Origin: Blastochloris tepida
GTDB lineage: Bacteria > Pseudomonadota > Alphaproteobacteria > Rhizobiales > Xanthobacteraceae
Direction of reading: 5' to 3'
Assembly: GCF_003966715.1 (NCBI RefSeq)
Contig: NZ_AP018907.1
Coordinates: forward strand, 1,042,001 to 1,106,000
Length of the DNA: 64,000 nucleotides
A model generated the notes under the pieces. The model was given only the letters and a program-made list of their open reading frames with translations, did not search any database and was not told where the DNA came from. Positions 18,317-27,767 of this stretch are shown in pieces; position 1 is the first letter of the stretch; every line of letters begins with the position of its first letter. A program made the position numbers and the translations under genes.

Positions 18317-20140
18317 ATGTGCGGAATCGTCGGAATTCTGGGACGGGAGCCGGTGGCCGAGCGGCTGGTCGAGGCGCTGAAGCGGCTCGAATACCGCGGC
18401 TATGATTCGGCCGGCGTCGCCACGCTGGAGGGCGGGCACATCGCCCGCCGGCGCGCCGAGGGCAAGCTCAGAAACCTCGATCTCAAGCTGCACGCCGAGC
18501 CGCTCAACGGCACCGTCGGCATCGGCCACACCCGCTGGGCCACCCATGGCGCGCCGACCGAGCGCAACGCCCACCCGCACGCCACCGAGAAGGTGGCGGT
18601 GGTCCACAACGGCATCATCGAGAATTTCCGCGAGCTGCGGCATTCGCTGGAGGCGGCCGGGCACGTCTTCCGCACCGAGACCGACACCGAGGTGGTCGCC
18701 CACCTCGTCACCGACGAGATGAACAGCGGCAAGGCGCCGATCGAGGCGGTGGCCGCCGCGCTGCCCAAGCTGAAGGGGGCGTTTGCGCTGGGCTTCGTGT
18801 TCGACGGCGCGCCCGACCTGCTGATCGGCGCCCGCCGCGGCTCGCCGCTGGCGATCGGCTATGGCGACGGCGAGATGTACATCGGCTCCGACGCGCTGGC
18901 GCTGGCGCCGTTCACCGACCGCATCGCCTATCTCGACGACGGCGACTGGGCGGTGCTCAGCCGCAACGGCGCCGAGATTCACGACGCCGCCGGCCACAAG
19001 GTGGAGCGGCCGCAGATCCGCTCCCAGGCGTCCTCCTTCCTGGTCGACAAGGGCAATCACCGCCACTTCATGGCCAAGGAAATCCACGAGCAGCCCGAGG
19101 TGGTGGGCCACACGCTCGCCTATTATCTCGACATGGCGAACGACCGCGTGCGGCTGCCCAAGCTGCCGTTCGACATCGCGAGCCTCAAGCACGTGGCGAT
19201 CTCGGCCTGCGGCACCGCCTTTTATGCCGGGCTGATCGGCAAATACTGGTTCGAGCGCTTCGCGCGGCTGCCGGTGGAGATCGATATCGCCTCGGAGTTC
19301 CGCTACCGCGAGGCGCCGCTCGAACCCGGCGGGCTTGCGGTGTTCGTCTCGCAGTCGGGCGAGACCGCCGACACGCTGGCCTCGCTGCGCTATGCGGCGC
19401 AGCACGGCCAGAACATCCTCAGCGTCGTCAATGTGCCGACCTCGACCATCGCCCGCGAAAGCCACGCGGTGATGCCGACGCTGGCCGGGCCGGAGATCGG
19501 CGTCGCCTCGACCAAGGCGTTCACCTGCCAGCTCGCGGTGCTGGCCAGCCTCGCGGTTGCGGCGGGCCGCGCCCGCGGCACGCTGTCGGAGGTCGACGAG
19601 CAGCGGCTGGTCGCAGCCCTCGTCGCGGCGCCGGGCCTGATGGCCGAAGCGCTGAAGCTGGAGCCGCAGATCGAGGCCTTGGCGCGCAACCTCTCCAAGG
19701 CGAAGGACGTGCTCTATCTCGGCCGTGGCACCAGCTATCCGCTGGCGCTGGAAGGCGCGCTGAAGCTGAAGGAGATCAGCTACATCCACGCCGAAGGCTA
19801 TGCGGCGGGCGAGCTCAAGCACGGGCCGATCGCGCTGATCGACGAGACCATGCCGGTCATCGTCATCGCCCCCTATGACCGCATCTTCGAGAAGACCGCC
19901 TCGAACATGCAGGAGGTGGCGGCGCGCGGCGGGCGCATCATCCTGTTCACCGATGCCAAGGGCGCGGAAGAGGCGGGCGTCGAGACCGAGGCGACCTTCG
20001 TGCTGCCGGACATGCCGGCGACCATCACGCCGTTCGCCTATGCCGTGCTGATCCAGCTTCTCGCCTACCACACGGCGGTGGTGATGGGCACCGACGTCGA
20101 CCAGCCGCGCAATCTGGCGAAGTCGGTGACGGTGGAGTGA
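18317..20140 (+). CDS. glmS: glutamine--fructose-6-phosphate aminotransferase GlmS
   Basis: GlmS converts fructose-6-phosphate and glutamine to glucosamine-6-phosphate. The 607-residue protein starts MCGIVGI, so Cys after the initiator is the glutaminase nucleophile, with HTRWATHG and HNGIIENF following. Two SIS domains bind the sugar phosphate (SACGTAFYAG, SQSGETADTLASLRYA). The C-terminus ends NLAKSVTVE, the usual form. The length matches the family. The end lies three bases from the convergent DUF454 gene. Confidence 0.98.
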   Translation: MCGIVGILGREPVAERLVEALKRLEYRGYDSAGVATLEGGHIARRRAEGKLRNLDLKLHAEPLNGTVGIGHTRWATHGAPTERNAHPHATEKVAVVHNGIIENFRELRHSLEAAGHVFRTETDTEVVAHLVTDEMNSGKAPIEAVAAALPKLKGAFALGFVFDGAPDLLIGARRGSPLAIGYGDGEMYIGSDALALAPFTDRIAYLDDGDWAVLSRNGAEIHDAAGHKVERPQIRSQASSFLVDKGNHRHFMAKEIHEQPEVVGHTLAYYLDMANDRVRLPKLPFDIASLKHVAISACGTAFYAGLIGKYWFERFARLPVEIDIASEFRYREAPLEPGGLAVFVSQSGETADTLASLRYAAQHGQNILSVVNVPTSTIARESHAVMPTLAGPEIGVASTKAFTCQLAVLASLAVAAGRARGTLSEVDEQRLVAALVAAPGLMAEALKLEPQIEALARNLSKAKDVLYLGRGTSYPLALEGALKLKEISYIHAEGYAAGELKHGPIALIDETMPVIVIAPYDRIFEKTASNMQEVAARGGRIILFTDAKGAEEAGVETEATFVLPDMPATITPFAYAVLIQLLAYHTAVVMGTDVDQPRNLAKSVTVE

Positions 20141-20143
20141 GCC

Positions 20144-20569
20144 TCAACCGGCCGGCGTCTCCGGCTGCAGCGCCATCCAGATGCCGACCGCGAGCACCGA
20201 CACGGTGGTGGCGGCGATGGCGATCGGCGGGGCGCCGACCGCCCACACCACTGTCACGCTGAGCACGAAGCTGGCATAGGCAATAAACTTGGCGCGACGC
20301 GGAATGACGCCGTGGGCGCGCCAGTTGCGCACGAACGAGCCGTAGCGCGGGTGTTCGAGAATCCAGCGCTCGAAGCGCGGCGAGGAGCGCGCGAACAGCC
20401 ACGCCGCCAGGATCAGGAACACCACGCCGGGCATCACCGGCGTCACCATGCCGATGAGGCCGAGGCCCAGCGCCACGAAGCCGAGCGGGCGGTAGACGAA
20501 GCGGCGCAGGCCGCGCGAAATCCGCCGCGCGCGGCGCAGGCGGAGCAGTGCGGGGTCGGGCGGACTCAT
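20144..20569 (-). CDS. DUF454 (YbaN-like) inner-membrane protein
   Basis: The 141-residue membrane protein has the DUF454 pattern: an arginine-rich N-terminus, a first hairpin of helices around LGFVALGLGLIGMVTPVMPG and FLILAAWLFARSS, then the conserved RFERWILEHPRYG loop, and two more helices. The function of this family is unknown. It is convergent with glmS with a three-base gap and no room for separate terminators. Confidence 0.88.
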   Translation of the reverse strand: MSPPDPALLRLRRARRISRGLRRFVYRPLGFVALGLGLIGMVTPVMPGVVFLILAAWLFARSSPRFERWILEHPRYGSFVRNWRAHGVIPRRAKFIAYASFVLSVTVVWAVGAPPIAIAATTVSVLAVGIWMALQPETPAG

Positions 20570-20634
20570 GGCGGAAATCTACACCGCGGCTGGGCGGACG
20601 GCGACGTGTGTCTTGCCGGGAGAACGGACGAAAC

Positions 20635-20822
20635 CGTGGGTTCCTGCACGACCGGTCGTCCCCGGCGAGCGCGGCGAACGCCGCGCGAGGGAAGGGGACC
20701 CATGGTCCGAGACAGTGGGATATGCCAAACCGTCCTGCATCTTGCGTCGAGAATCTTCGCGCGGTGCGGTTCTTGGGTCCCCTTCCCGACCGCCTGCGGC
20801 GGTCGCCGGGGACGACTGGCGA
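20635..20822. repeat. inverted-repeat element between the DUF454 gene and recG
   Basis: Two related arms, GGTCGTCCCCGGCGAGCG and CGGTCGCCGGGGACGAC, plus an inner pair AAGGGGACCCA and TTGGGTCCCCTT, face each other across the region. This is the type of Rhizobiales intergenic repeat that can fold into a long hairpin. Copies of the CCCGGGATGAC kind at 36717 and 41637 are of similar character but differ in sequence. No coding function is seen. Confidence 0.6.
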
Positions 20823-20852
20823 GGTTCGGGGCCAACGTGCCAAACGGCAAAA

Positions 20853-22955
20853 TCACCCCGCCTGCAGCAGCCGCACCGCCTCGGTGCGCTCGAAGAGATG
20901 CAGCAGCACCCGCAGCGCCTTGCCCTGCTCGCTTTCCAGCGCGGGATCGCGGCTGAGCGCCAGCGCCGCCTCGTCGCGCGCGGTCTGAAGCAGCGCGCCG
21001 TGGGTCTCCAGCCGCGCCAGCCGGAAGCCGGGAAAGCCGGACTGGCGGGTGCCGAGCACGTCGCCTTCGCCGCGCAGCCTTAAGTCCTCCTCGGCGATGC
21101 GGAAGCCGTCCTCGCTGTCGCGCAATATCGCGAGGCGGGCCTTGGCGGTCTCGCCGAGCGGGCCCTTGTAGAGCAGGAGGCAGGTGGACGGCTTGTCGCC
21201 GCGGCCGATGCGCCCGCGCAACTGGTGAAGCTGGGCGAGGCCGAAGCGCTCGGCGTGCTCGATCACCATCACGGTCGCTTCCGGCACGTCGACGCCGACC
21301 TCGATCACCGTGGTGGCGACGAGGATGGAGGTCTCGCCGGCGGCGAAGCGGGCCATCGCGGCGTCCTTGTCCGCCCCCTTGAGCCGGCCGTGGATCAGCC
21401 CGACGCGGTCGCCAAACCTGCCCTTGAGCGCAACCGCGCGGTCCTCGGCGGCGGCGAGATCGACCTCGCTCGATTCCTCGACCAGCGGGCACACCCAATA
21501 GACCCGCGCGCCCGACGCCACGGCGCGGCCGACGGCGTCGGCCACCTCCGGCAGGCGCTCCAAGGGAACGGTGCGGGTGTCGATGGGCAGGCGCCCGGCC
21601 GGCTTCTCGGTCAGCGCCGAGACGTCCATGTCGCCGAAATAGGTCAGCACCAGCGTGCGCGGGATCGGGGTCGCGGTCATCACCAGCAGATCCACCGCCT
21701 CGCCCTTGCTGGCGAGCGCGAGCCGCTGGTGGACGCCGAAACGGTGCTGCTCGTCGACCACCGCAAACGCCAGATCCTTGAACGCGACGTCCTCTTGGAA
21801 CAGCGCGTGGGTGCCGACCACGATGTCGAGCGTGCCCGCCGCCAGCGCCAACACGATGGCCTCGCGGGCGCGGCCCTTCTCGCGGCCGGTGAGCAGCGCC
21901 ACCCTGAGCCCCGCGGCCTCGGCGAAGCGGGCGATGGTGGCGAAGTGCTGGCGGGCGAGGATCTCGGTTGGCGCCATCAGCGCCGCCTGCCGGCCGGATT
22001 CCACCACCTGGGCCATCGCGATCAGCGCCACCACCGTCTTGCCGGCGCCGACATCGCCCTGCAACAGCCGGATCATGCGGGTGTCGCCGGCCAGATCGGC
22101 CGAGATGTCCGCCACCGCCTGCTGCTGGGAGGCGGTGAGGGTGAAGGGGAGGGCGGCAAGCAGCCGGGCGCGGACGGTGCCGTCGCCGGGGCTCGGCCGG
22201 CCCGGCTCGCGCTTCATGTGACCGCGCAGAAGCTGCAACGCGAGCTGGCCGGCCAGGAGCTCGTCATAGGCGAGGCGGCGCCACGCCGGGCTCTCGGGGT
22301 CGAGATCCTCGGGCGCGGCCGGGGCGTGCAGCGTGCGCAGCGCCTCGGCGAAGCCCGGCCAGCGGTTGCGGGCGAGGTGGGCGGCATCCTGCCATTCGGG
22401 CAGCGCCGGCAGGCGGGCCAGCGCCGCCGCGGCGGTGCGCCGCAGGTTCCCGAGCGCCAGCCCCTCGGTGAGTGGATAGACCGCCTCCAGCGCCGGCAGG
22501 CTGGCGGCGTCCTCCACCGACACCACCCGGTCGGGGTGGGCCATCTGCAGCATGCCGTCATACATCTCGACGGTGCCGGAGACGATGCGCCGCTCGCCGA
22601 CCGGGAACAGCTTCTCCAGCCGGGCCTTGTCGCCCTTGAAATAGACCAACACCAGATCGCCGGTATCGTCATGGGTGTAGATGCGCCACGGCGCCTTGGC
22701 CCGGCCTTGCGGCGGCGGGCGGTGCTGGTCGACCGCAACCTCGACGGTCGCCAGCATGCCCGGCCGCACTTCGGCGAGAACGGGCCGCCAGCGCCGGTCG
22801 ATCACGGTATGGGGCAGGTGGAAGACGAGGTCGACCACGCGGGCCGGGGCGCCGTCGCGGCCAAGCAGCCGGTCATAGAGCGGCTTCAGGCGTGGCCCGA
22901 CGCCGGGCAGCGCGGTGATCGGGGCGAACAGCGGATCGAGCACGAAGGGGCGCAT
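20853..22955 (-). CDS. recG: ATP-dependent DNA helicase RecG
   Basis: RecG reverses stalled replication forks and processes branched DNA. The 700-residue protein has an N-terminal wedge domain beginning FAPITALPGVGPRL, with an OB-fold. The helicase motifs follow in order: GDVGAGKTV (Walker A), DEQHRFG (motif II), TATPIPRT (motif III) and QLRGRIGRG (motif VI). The C-terminal TRG region is present. The length is normal. It is followed on the other strand by sdhE and mfd, a common Rhizobiales arrangement, with a toxin-antitoxin pair in between. Confidence 0.97.
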   Translation of the reverse strand: MRPFVLDPLFAPITALPGVGPRLKPLYDRLLGRDGAPARVVDLVFHLPHTVIDRRWRPVLAEVRPGMLATVEVAVDQHRPPPQGRAKAPWRIYTHDDTGDLVLVYFKGDKARLEKLFPVGERRIVSGTVEMYDGMLQMAHPDRVVSVEDAASLPALEAVYPLTEGLALGNLRRTAAAALARLPALPEWQDAAHLARNRWPGFAEALRTLHAPAAPEDLDPESPAWRRLAYDELLAGQLALQLLRGHMKREPGRPSPGDGTVRARLLAALPFTLTASQQQAVADISADLAGDTRMIRLLQGDVGAGKTVVALIAMAQVVESGRQAALMAPTEILARQHFATIARFAEAAGLRVALLTGREKGRAREAIVLALAAGTLDIVVGTHALFQEDVAFKDLAFAVVDEQHRFGVHQRLALASKGEAVDLLVMTATPIPRTLVLTYFGDMDVSALTEKPAGRLPIDTRTVPLERLPEVADAVGRAVASGARVYWVCPLVEESSEVDLAAAEDRAVALKGRFGDRVGLIHGRLKGADKDAAMARFAAGETSILVATTVIEVGVDVPEATVMVIEHAERFGLAQLHQLRGRIGRGDKPSTCLLLYKGPLGETAKARLAILRDSEDGFRIAEEDLRLRGEGDVLGTRQSGFPGFRLARLETHGALLQTARDEAALALSRDPALESEQGKALRVLLHLFERTEAVRLLQAG

Positions 22956-22999
22956 GGCGTTGTGATCGCTGTCCGGTTCAGGCGAGCGGCAGGCTGCGG

Positions 23000-23290
23000 T
23001 CAGGACAGCCAGTTTTCGACATCGCGCATGCCGTGCACAATGGCCACCACCAGCACGCCGTCAGGCTGCGGTTCGTAGATCACGATGTAGCGGCCTTCCA
23101 CCAGGATTCGCGCGGTCGGGCTCAATTCGGGGCGGGCGGCGCCGAGGCCGGGATGGGCGGCGGCAAGCTCGACCTTGTGCAGGATGCGGCGGTAGAGGCC
23201 ATCGGCGGCCGCGACATTGTCCGCGGCGATGGAGGACCATATCCCGTAGAGATCGGCCTCGGCCTGCGGCGTGAAGGAGACCCGAGCCAC
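23000..23290 (-). CDS. parE: ParE-family type II toxin
   Basis: The 96-residue RelE/ParE-fold protein shows the ParE pattern: FTPQAEADLYGIWSSIA at the N-terminus, then RRILHKVELAAAHPGLG, the R-x-L-V-E-G-R-Y-I-V-I-Y strand and IVHGMRD near the end. ParE toxins inhibit gyrase; RelE relatives cleave mRNA. The start is taken as GTG 23290, which lies ten bases after the stop of the antitoxin gene, so the pair is an operon. A longer frame exists upstream but would run through the antitoxin gene. Confidence 0.88.
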   Translation of the reverse strand: MARVSFTPQAEADLYGIWSSIAADNVAAADGLYRRILHKVELAAAHPGLGAARPELSPTARILVEGRYIVIYEPQPDGVLVVAIVHGMRDVENWLS

Positions 23291-23300
23291 GAATGGGATC

Positions 23301-23564
23301 CTAGCCGCGCTTGGGTGTTCTGGCCTTGAACTCGGCGAGAAGCGCCTCGGGCTCGATGGGGCGGGGCGGGCCGCTGGCCATTCCCTGGTCATAGGCCTGC
23401 TTCAGCTTCGCCAACTCCAGCGCCCGGATCTCCTCGCGCTGTGCCCACAGGCGCAGCGCCTCGCGCACCACCTCGCTGTTGGAGGCATAGGCGCCCGACT
23501 CGACCGCCTGTTGCACCCGTTCCGCCTGCTGGTGGGAGAGGGAAATGGTCATCGTACGCATCAT
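23301..23564 (-). CDS. parD: ParD-family antitoxin
   Basis: The 87-residue protein starts MMRTMTISLSHQQAERV, a ribbon-helix-helix DNA-binding motif. It continues with SNSEVVREALRLWAQRE, a signature of ParD/CopG-type antitoxins. The charged C-terminal half would wrap the toxin. The antitoxin is transcribed first, before parE, and probably represses its own promoter in the AT-rich stretch at 23580-23620. The start could be ATG 23564, 23561 or 23552; GGGACGG upstream favours the first two. Confidence 0.88.
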   Translation of the reverse strand: MMRTMTISLSHQQAERVQQAVESGAYASNSEVVREALRLWAQREEIRALELAKLKQAYDQGMASGPPRPIEPEALLAEFKARTPKRG

Positions 23565-23737
23565 GAAACCGTCCCGGTCCTGATAAGCAATCATAACAGG
23601 AATTCACAAGAACCAACATGAGCGCGGATCGGGTTTGATGCGCCGACGGTCTCGCCCGCGGGCGCGATAGGCTATATGGACGTGTGGACCCGGGGGCCGA
23701 ACGGCTCCGCGGGCCGTTGTCTATTTTGGAGTGAGCC

Positions 23738-24034
23738 ATGTCAGGCACCACGCGGTCGAGCGCCGGGCTCGACGAGCGCCGCCGCCGCATCCTGTTCCGC
23801 GCCTGGCACCGTGGCACCCGTGAACTCGACCTGCTGATCGGCCGCTTCGCCGATGCCCGCCTGGAGGATTTGAGCGAGGCCGAGGTCGATGCGCTGGAGA
23901 CCTTGATGGAGGCGCAGGACGTGGACATCTACGGCTGGATCACCGGCAGCCGGCCCGTGCCCTCGGCCTATGACACGGCGTTGCTGCAAAGCCTGCGTGA
24001 CTTCCATCGCGACCATCCGGGATCGGAGGCGTGA
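23738..24034 (+). CDS. sdhE: FAD assembly factor SdhE (succinate dehydrogenase assembly factor 2)
   Basis: SdhE promotes covalent attachment of FAD to succinate dehydrogenase. The 98-residue protein contains the family motif RGTRELD at about residues 26-32, within FRAWHRGTRELDLLIGRF. The downstream helices (LETLMEAQDVDIYGWITG) are also typical. GGAGTGAGCC precedes the ATG. In related genomes sdhE commonly sits between recG and mfd, as here. Confidence 0.93.
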   Translation: MSGTTRSSAGLDERRRRILFRAWHRGTRELDLLIGRFADARLEDLSEAEVDALETLMEAQDVDIYGWITGSRPVPSAYDTALLQSLRDFHRDHPGSEA

Positions 24035-24042
24035 TGAAGGCC

Positions 24043-24212
24043 GCTCTTTCTCTTCCCTCTCCCCTTGCGGGAGAGGGTGCCGAGCGATCTTGAGATCGCG
24101 AGGCGGGTGAGGGGTGAAAGCGATGTCGACCCGACATGCCGCTCACCCGGCTCGACCTCGCTTCGCTCGGTCTCGCCACCCTCTCCCGCAAGCGGAGAGG
24201 GAAGAGCTGCGC
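24043..24212. repeat. long inverted repeat between sdhE and mfd
   Basis: The left arm includes TCCCTCTCCCCTTGCGGGAG and the right arm CTCTCCCGCAAGCGGAGAGG. They pair over nearly 30 bases with a 100-base loop that contains CTCACCCGGCTCGACCTCGC. This is the well-known class of alphaproteobacterial intergenic palindromes. It separates sdhE from mfd and could form a large hairpin in RNA. Confidence 0.7.
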
Positions 24213-24230
24213 CGACCATCTGGATTCTGA

Positions 24231-27200
24231 ATGACCAAGCCGCTTCGAGCCCCCCAGACCCTCCTTCCCGGCAAGCCGGTGACATTTGCCGGCGTCGCCG
24301 ACGGCATCGAGCCGCTGGTCGCCGCCGACCTCGCCCGTGCCACTGCCGCGCGTCCCGACGCACCGGCGGTGAGCCTGCTGATGGTGTGCCGCGACGGGCC
24401 GCGCATGCAGGCGGTGGAAAGCGCGCTTGGCTTCTTCGCGCCCGACATCGAGGTGCTGACGCTGCCGGCCTGGGACTGCCAGCCCTATGATCGCGCCTCG
24501 CCCAACGCTGCCATCGTCGCGCGGCGCATGTCGGTGCTGGCGCGGCTCGCCCGCGTCACCGGGCGCGAGCGGCCGGCGATCCTGCTCACCACCGTCAATG
24601 CGGCGCTGCAGCGCGTGCCTGCGAAGGAGGTGGTGGCGGCGCAGTCGCTGTCGGTGGCGCCGGGCAACATGGTGTCGATGGACGGCATCATCCAGTGGCT
24701 GGAGATCAACGGCTTCCTGCGCAGCGCCACCGTGCGCGATACCGGCGAATATGCGGTGCGCGGCGGCATCGTCGACATGTTCCCGCCCGGCATGGAGCTG
24801 CCGGTGCGGCTCGATTTCTTCGGCGACACGCTGGAGTCGATCCGCACCTTCGATCCCGAGACCCAGCGCTCGGTGTCGCAGATGCGCCAGCTCGAATTCG
24901 TCCCCGTGAGCGAGCTTCAGCTCACCACCGAGTCGATCCGCCGTTTCCGACTCGGCTATGTCGCGGCGTTCGGCGCCGCGACCAAGGGCGATGCGCTCTA
25001 TGAGGCGATTTCGGAAGGGCGCCGCTCGCCGGGCCACGAGCACTGGCTGCCGCTGTTCCACGATCGCCTCGACACGGTGTTCGACTATCTCGACAGCACG
25101 CCGGTGGTGCTGGAGCCGTTGGCCGAGGAGGCGGTGAAGGAGCGCTTCGCCCAGATCGCCGATTACTATCAGGCGCGGCGCGAGGCGCTCGACATGCCGG
25201 CCGGCGCCATGCAGGCGGTCTACAAGCCCTTGCCGCCGGAGAAGCTCTACCTCACCTCAAACGAATGGCAGGGCCGGCTGAACGAACGCGGCCTCGCCCG
25301 CGTCTCGCCGTTCGCGGCGCCCGAGGCGAAGGACGCGATCGACATCGGCGCCAAGCGCGGCCACAATTTCGCGGCCGAGCGCGCGGGCGACGCCAATGTG
25401 TTCGACGCGGTGGTCGCCCACATTCGCAGCCTGCAGGAAAGCGGCAAGACGGTGGTGGTGGCGGCGTGGACCGAGGGCTCGCGCGAGCGTCTCGGCCATG
25501 TGCTGCGCGACCATGGCCTTGAGCGCGTCGAGACGGTGGGAAGCTGGGCCAAGGCGCTGGCGCTCGATGCCCGCACCACCGGCCTTGCCATTCTCGGCCT
25601 TGAGGCCGGGTTCGAGACCGAGAGCGTCGCGGTTCTCGCGGAGCAGGACATTCTCGGCGAGCGGCTGGTGCGCACGCGCCGCGCCGCCAAGCGAGCGCAC
25701 AACTTCATCGCCGAGGTGACGAGCCTCAGTGCCGGCGATCTCGTCGTGCATGTCGATCACGGCATCGGCCGCTTCGTGGGGCTCAAGACGGTGGAGGCCG
25801 CCGGCGCGCCGCACGACTGCCTGGAGCTGCATTATGCCGGCGGCGACCGGCTGTTTCTGCCGGTCGAGAACATCGAGCTTCTGACCCGCTACGGGTCGGA
25901 AGAGGCCGGCGTGGTGCTCGACAAGCTCGGCGGCCACGGCTGGCAGACGCGCAAGGCGCGGATGAAGAACCGCATCCGCGAGATGGCCTCGGTGCTGATC
26001 AAGGTCGCAGCCGAGCGCACGCTGAAGGAGGCGCCGCGCCTGTCGATCGCGCCGGGCCTCGCCGACGAGTTCGCCGCGCGCTTCCCCTATGAAGAGACCG
26101 AGGACCAGCTTGCCGCCATTGAAGCTGTCACCGACGATCTCGCCGCCGGCCATCCGATGGACCGGCTGGTGTGCGGCGACGTCGGCTTCGGCAAGACCGA
26201 GGTGGCGCTGCGCGCGGCGTTCGCGGCGGTGATGAACGGCAAGCAGGTGGCGGTGGTGGTGCCGACCACGCTGCTGGCGCGCCAGCACGCCCGCACCTTC
26301 ACCGAGCGCTTCAAGGGCCTGCCGGTCAATGTCGCGGAGGCCTCGCGCATGGTCGGCTCGGCAGAGCTTGCGAAGGTCAAGGCCGGCATCGCCTCGGGCG
26401 GCATCGACATCGTGGTCGGCACGCACGCGCTGCTCGGCAAGGGCATCAGCTTCAAGGATCTCGGCCTGCTCATCGTCGACGAGGAGCAGCATTTCGGCGT
26501 CGGCCACAAGGAACGGCTCAAGCAGCTCCGCGCCGAGGTGCATGTGCTGACGCTGACGGCGACGCCGATCCCGCGCACGCTGCAGCTTGCGATGTCGGGC
26601 GTGCGCGAGATGTCGATCATCGCCACGCCGCCGGTGGACCGTCTGGCGGTACGCACCTTCATTGCGCCGTTCGATCCGCTGATGGTGCGCGAAGCCCTGC
26701 TGCGCGAGCGCTATCGCGGCGGACAGGCGTTCTATGTCTGCCCGCGCATCGAGGATCTCGCCGAAGCCAAGGATTTCCTCGACAAGACGGTGCCGGAGGT
26801 GAAGGTGGTGGTCGGCCACGGCCAGATGTCGGCGAAGGAGCTCGAGGAGGTGATGACCACCTTCTATGAGGGCCGCGCCGACGTACTGCTGTCGACGACC
26901 ATCGTCGAATCCGGCCTCGACATTCCGACCGCCAACACGCTGATCATCCACCGCGCCGACATGTTCGGGCTGGCCCAGCTCTATCAGCTTCGCGGCCGCG
27001 TCGGGCGCTCGAAGACGCGCGCGTACGCGCTCTTCACCGTGCCGGCCGACAAGCCGCTGACGCCGCAGGCCGAACGGCGGCTCAAGGTGTTGCAGTCGCT
27101 CGATACGCTCGGCGCCGGCTTCCAGCTCGCCTCGCACGATCTCGACATCCGCGGCGCCGGCAACCTGCTCGGCGACGAGCAGTCCGGCCACATCAAGGAG

Positions 27201-27746
27201 GTCGGCTTCGAGCTCTACCAGCAGATGCTGGAAGAGGCGGTGGAGATGATGAAGGCCGGCATCACTGAGCCGGTGTCCGACCAGTGGTCGCCGCAGATCA
27301 CGCTCGGCGTGCCGGTGACGATTCCGGAGGAGTATGTCGCGGACCTCAATGTACGGCTCGCGCTCTATCGCCGGCTCGCCGATCTCGACGACGACACCCA
27401 GATCGAGGCGGTGGCGGCCGAGATGGTCGACCGCTTCGGGCCGCTGCCGCCGGAGGTCGATCAGCTTCTCAAGATCGTCGCCATCAAGGCGCTGTGCCGG
27501 CGCGCCAATGTCGAGAAGGTCGATGCCGGACCGAAGGGCGTGGTCGTCGCCTTCCGTGACAACACCTTCAAGAACACGCGCGGCCTGATGAGCTATCTGG
27601 TCGAGCAGGGGCCGACGGTGAAGGTGCGGCCCGACCAGCGCATCCTGTTCCTGCGCAATTTCGAGAAGCTGTCGGAACGCCTCAAGGGCACCACGGCGAT
27701 CCTGCGCAGCCTCGCCAAGATCGCCGCGCGCGCCGAAGCGGCGTGA
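24231..27746 (+). CDS. mfd: transcription-repair coupling factor Mfd
   Basis: Mfd removes stalled RNA polymerase from lesions and recruits UvrA. The 1171-residue protein has the UvrB-like N-terminal module (WDCQPYDRASPN). A CarD-like RNA polymerase-binding domain lies at about 500-565 (LSAGDLVVHVDHGIGRFVGL). The translocase motifs follow: GDVGFGKTEVALRAAF (Walker A), DEEQHFG (motif II), TATPIPRTL and QLRGRVGRS. The C-terminal UvrA-masking domain completes it. The length is near the family norm of about 1150. The gene starts at ATG 24231. Confidence 0.97.
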   Translation: MTKPLRAPQTLLPGKPVTFAGVADGIEPLVAADLARATAARPDAPAVSLLMVCRDGPRMQAVESALGFFAPDIEVLTLPAWDCQPYDRASPNAAIVARRMSVLARLARVTGRERPAILLTTVNAALQRVPAKEVVAAQSLSVAPGNMVSMDGIIQWLEINGFLRSATVRDTGEYAVRGGIVDMFPPGMELPVRLDFFGDTLESIRTFDPETQRSVSQMRQLEFVPVSELQLTTESIRRFRLGYVAAFGAATKGDALYEAISEGRRSPGHEHWLPLFHDRLDTVFDYLDSTPVVLEPLAEEAVKERFAQIADYYQARREALDMPAGAMQAVYKPLPPEKLYLTSNEWQGRLNERGLARVSPFAAPEAKDAIDIGAKRGHNFAAERAGDANVFDAVVAHIRSLQESGKTVVVAAWTEGSRERLGHVLRDHGLERVETVGSWAKALALDARTTGLAILGLEAGFETESVAVLAEQDILGERLVRTRRAAKRAHNFIAEVTSLSAGDLVVHVDHGIGRFVGLKTVEAAGAPHDCLELHYAGGDRLFLPVENIELLTRYGSEEAGVVLDKLGGHGWQTRKARMKNRIREMASVLIKVAAERTLKEAPRLSIAPGLADEFAARFPYEETEDQLAAIEAVTDDLAAGHPMDRLVCGDVGFGKTEVALRAAFAAVMNGKQVAVVVPTTLLARQHARTFTERFKGLPVNVAEASRMVGSAELAKVKAGIASGGIDIVVGTHALLGKGISFKDLGLLIVDEEQHFGVGHKERLKQLRAEVHVLTLTATPIPRTLQLAMSGVREMSIIATPPVDRLAVRTFIAPFDPLMVREALLRERYRGGQAFYVCPRIEDLAEAKDFLDKTVPEVKVVVGHGQMSAKELEEVMTTFYEGRADVLLSTTIVESGLDIPTANTLIIHRADMFGLAQLYQLRGRVGRSKTRAYALFTVPADKPLTPQAERRLKVLQSLDTLGAGFQLASHDLDIRGAGNLLGDEQSGHIKEVGFELYQQMLEEAVEMMKAGITEPVSDQWSPQITLGVPVTIPEEYVADLNVRLALYRRLADLDDDTQIEAVAAEMVDRFGPLPPEVDQLLKIVAIKALCRRANVEKVDAGPKGVVVAFRDNTFKNTRGLMSYLVEQGPTVKVRPDQRILFLRNFEKLSERLKGTTAILRSLAKIAARAEAA

Positions 27747-27767
27747 GGCGATCCCGCCGCCACATCG

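Noticed and set aside
20635..20822. A possible insertion sequence in the repeat-filled gap before recG
   Set aside because: The inverted arms are internal palindromes of an intergenic repeat; there is no transposase frame or target duplication.
21225..23078. A 617-codon plus-strand frame
   Set aside because: Antisense to recG with a composition typical of such shadows.
25257..27191. A 644-codon minus-strand frame
   Set aside because: Antisense to mfd, whose motifs are complete and continuous.
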